A stretch of DNA of 64,000 nucleotides from Chromatocurvus sp964613795. GTDB taxonomy: Bacteria > Pseudomonadota > Gammaproteobacteria > Pseudomonadales > Halieaceae. The notes beneath the pieces were generated by a model. It ran no database searches. It was not told where the DNA came from and saw nothing but the letters and a program-made list of their open reading frames with translations. This document shows, in pieces, positions 63,052 to 64,000 of this stretch. Position numbers and translations under genes: made by a program. Numbering within the stretch: position 1 is the first letter of the stretch; the number at the start of each line of letters is the position of its first letter. The stretch lies in assembly GCA_964613795.1 (NCBI GenBank), contig CAZTJR010000002.1, positions 161,599 to 225,598 on the forward strand. Reading direction: 5' to 3'.

Positions 63052-63804
63052 ATGAGAGTGCTTGTGTCGACACTTGTTCTTGGTGGTTCCCGGGGAATCG
63101 GGCTAGAAATCGCTAGCGCTTTCGCAAGCGATGGCAATCACATCTTCATTAATTACGCTGGCGATGATGGCTGCGCCGCCGCTGCGCAGCAACGGGTCAC
63201 TGACCTTGGGGGCACCTGCACGTTGATCAAGTCGGACGTCTCTACCCCCGAGGGTTGCACAACAGTCGCAGAGGCAGTAGGTGAAAAAACGGACAGAGTC
63301 GATCAGATTGTGCATAGCGCCGTCATGGCCTACCCAACCAGTATCCTGGGCGCGGAACCTGCCCGCTTCGACAAGGCGGTGTCGGTCAATGGACTCTCAC
63401 TGCTTTACATAACCCAGGCGTTCCTGCACCTGCTGAGCCGCGGCAGCAGCATTTTTTATTTGTCTAGCCGCGGCGGGCGCACCGTGGTTGAAAACTATGC
63501 CGCTATTGGCGTCAGCAAGGCACTTGCAGAAAGCCTGGTGCGTTACCTCGCGGTAGAGTTGGCCCCGCGCGGCATCCGGATAAACTGCATTGCCCCGGGC
63601 ATCGTGGAGACAGAAGCCGTGCGCGCGGTGTTTGGCAGGAACGCAGGCAATATCGTGGCCCAGGCGGGTGAAAACAACCCCAGCGGGCGGGGTGTGCAAG
63701 GCCGGGACTACACGGAGCTGATGCGCTTTCTGGCCTCCCCGGCGGCTGACTACATTACCGGTCAGACGTTTTTTGTGAACGGCGGGGCCAACCTGCACGC
63801 CTGA
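63052..63804 (+). CDS. FabL-like SDR enoyl reductase with Y-x6-K motif
   Basis: 250 residues from the ATG at 63052; GTG at 63064 (MSTLVLGGSRGIG) is equally possible and gives a more typical N-terminus. A TTG at 63025 would lie in the operator and is rejected. The Rossmann motif VLGGSRGIG is followed by SIFYLSSRGG and NYAAIGVSKALAESLVRYLA. The lysine is preceded by Ile at the usual Tyr position, and the Tyr stands seven before it (Y-x6-K), as in FabL and FabI enoyl-ACP reductases. It ends FFVNGGANLHA. The role may be reduction of an enoyl-CoA in this pathway. Confidence 0.88.
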   Translation: MRVLVSTLVLGGSRGIGLEIASAFASDGNHIFINYAGDDGCAAAAQQRVTDLGGTCTLIKSDVSTPEGCTTVAEAVGEKTDRVDQIVHSAVMAYPTSILGAEPARFDKAVSVNGLSLLYITQAFLHLLSRGSSIFYLSSRGGRTVVENYAAIGVSKALAESLVRYLAVELAPRGIRINCIAPGIVETEAVRAVFGRNAGNIVAQAGENNPSGRGVQGRDYTELMRFLASPAADYITGQTFFVNGGANLHA

Positions 63805-63923
63805 TGGGTGACACCGGGTAGCGGTCAGGGTGCCGCTTGCCTTGAACCACGATTGTTGACAGGACAGTGCGCGGGGCGGGCGTCACAGGCAACGACCGTG
63901 TACATCGACCTGTACGCCTGCAG

Positions 63924-64000
63924 TCAGCCTGTATTACGCATGCCAGCAGCAATACCCGCTATCGTCACCATCATGGCCCGCTGCGCGACGGGATCAGCGC
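63924..64000 (-). CDS. ppc: Phosphoenolpyruvate carboxylase, C-terminal end only
   Basis: The last 24 residues plus stop are visible at the right edge on the minus strand. They include AMMVTIAGIAAGMRNTG, the invariant end of PEP carboxylase, where the terminal MRNTG helps form the active site. The rest lies outside the window. This marks the return to core metabolism to the right of the catabolic region. It is convergent with the FabL-like SDR; the 119-bp gap between them shows only a weak GTACA/TGTAC hairpin. Confidence 0.9.
   Translation of the reverse strand, partial: ADPVAQRAMMVTIAGIAAGMRNTG

Noticed and set aside
63755..63952. 65-codon minus-strand frame near the right edge
   Set aside because: Overlaps the SDR end and the ppc end in other frames; the ppc C-terminus explains this stretch.

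Overview
The window reads as a chromosomal segment of a GC-rich gammaproteobacterium. The left edge carries the conserved order ftsB-eno-kdsA-pyrG-tilS-accA, followed by a sodium-pumping oxaloacetate decarboxylase set (oadG-oadA-oadB) and dusC. A marine Cellvibrionales/Halieaceae-like organism is my inference from gene content, not something the sequence proves. The right edge holds the last 25 codons of ppc, recognised from its conserved MRNTG end, so the accessory region sits between housekeeping genes.

Layout. 1-9.9 kb: housekeeping genes on the minus strand. 10-17.7 kb (plus): dusC, a POT-family peptide transporter, a large membrane protein of unknown function, and a lutABC (lldEFG) lactate-utilisation operon. 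17.6-29.3 kb (minus): a SYLF protein, an acyl-CoA dehydrogenase, a DUF1302 porin, two tandem DUF1329 Tat proteins, a YCF48-like repeat protein, an MMPL/RND exporter and surE. This looks like an envelope transport module for a hydrophobic compound. 29.7-40.5 kb (plus): a compact nine-gene operon encoding an orphan phosphohistidine swivel protein, a 518-residue protein I do not recognise, an acyl-CoA ligase, a 201-residue helical protein, a pyruvate-phosphate-dikinase-like protein lacking the PEP-binding barrel, a three-subunit biotin-dependent carboxylase and a thiolase. 40.5-63.8 kb: a mixed-strand catabolic region with two GntR/FCD regulators, four SDRs, two MDR oxidoreductases, three TonB-dependent receptors, a second acyl-CoA dehydrogenase, enoyl-CoA hydratase, 3-hydroxyacyl-CoA dehydrogenase, an alpha/beta hydrolase, a second surE, an SCPx-type thiolase, a second acyl-CoA ligase and a DUF3237 protein.

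How it may work together. The 18-64 kb region looks like one regulon for taking up and beta-oxidising a bulky hydrophobic alcohol or acid, isoprenoid-, steroid- or terpenoid-like. TonB receptors and the DUF1302/DUF1329/MMPL set would import it. Alcohol dehydrogenases, ligases, ACADs, hydratase, HAD and thiolases would oxidise it. The unusual core is the 29.7-40.5 kb operon. A PPDK-derived phosphoryl-transfer machine with no PEP domain sits with a biotin carboxylase whose carboxyltransferase has lost metal ligands kept by the OadA in the same window. I read this as a candidate undescribed ATP-dependent activation/carboxylation system; the substrate is unknown.

Regulation. An 11-bp inverted repeat, TTGTnnnACAA, of the kind bound by FCD-type GntR proteins, recurs in intergenic regions at 19.65, 23.42, 29.39-29.60, 47.08, 57.78, 58.69 and 63.03 kb. 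It occurs as three copies spaced 16 bp apart upstream of surE. The two GntR paralogues at 40.6 and 61.6 kb are the obvious candidates to read it. I saw no tRNA, rRNA, CRISPR array, insertion sequence or phage gene.
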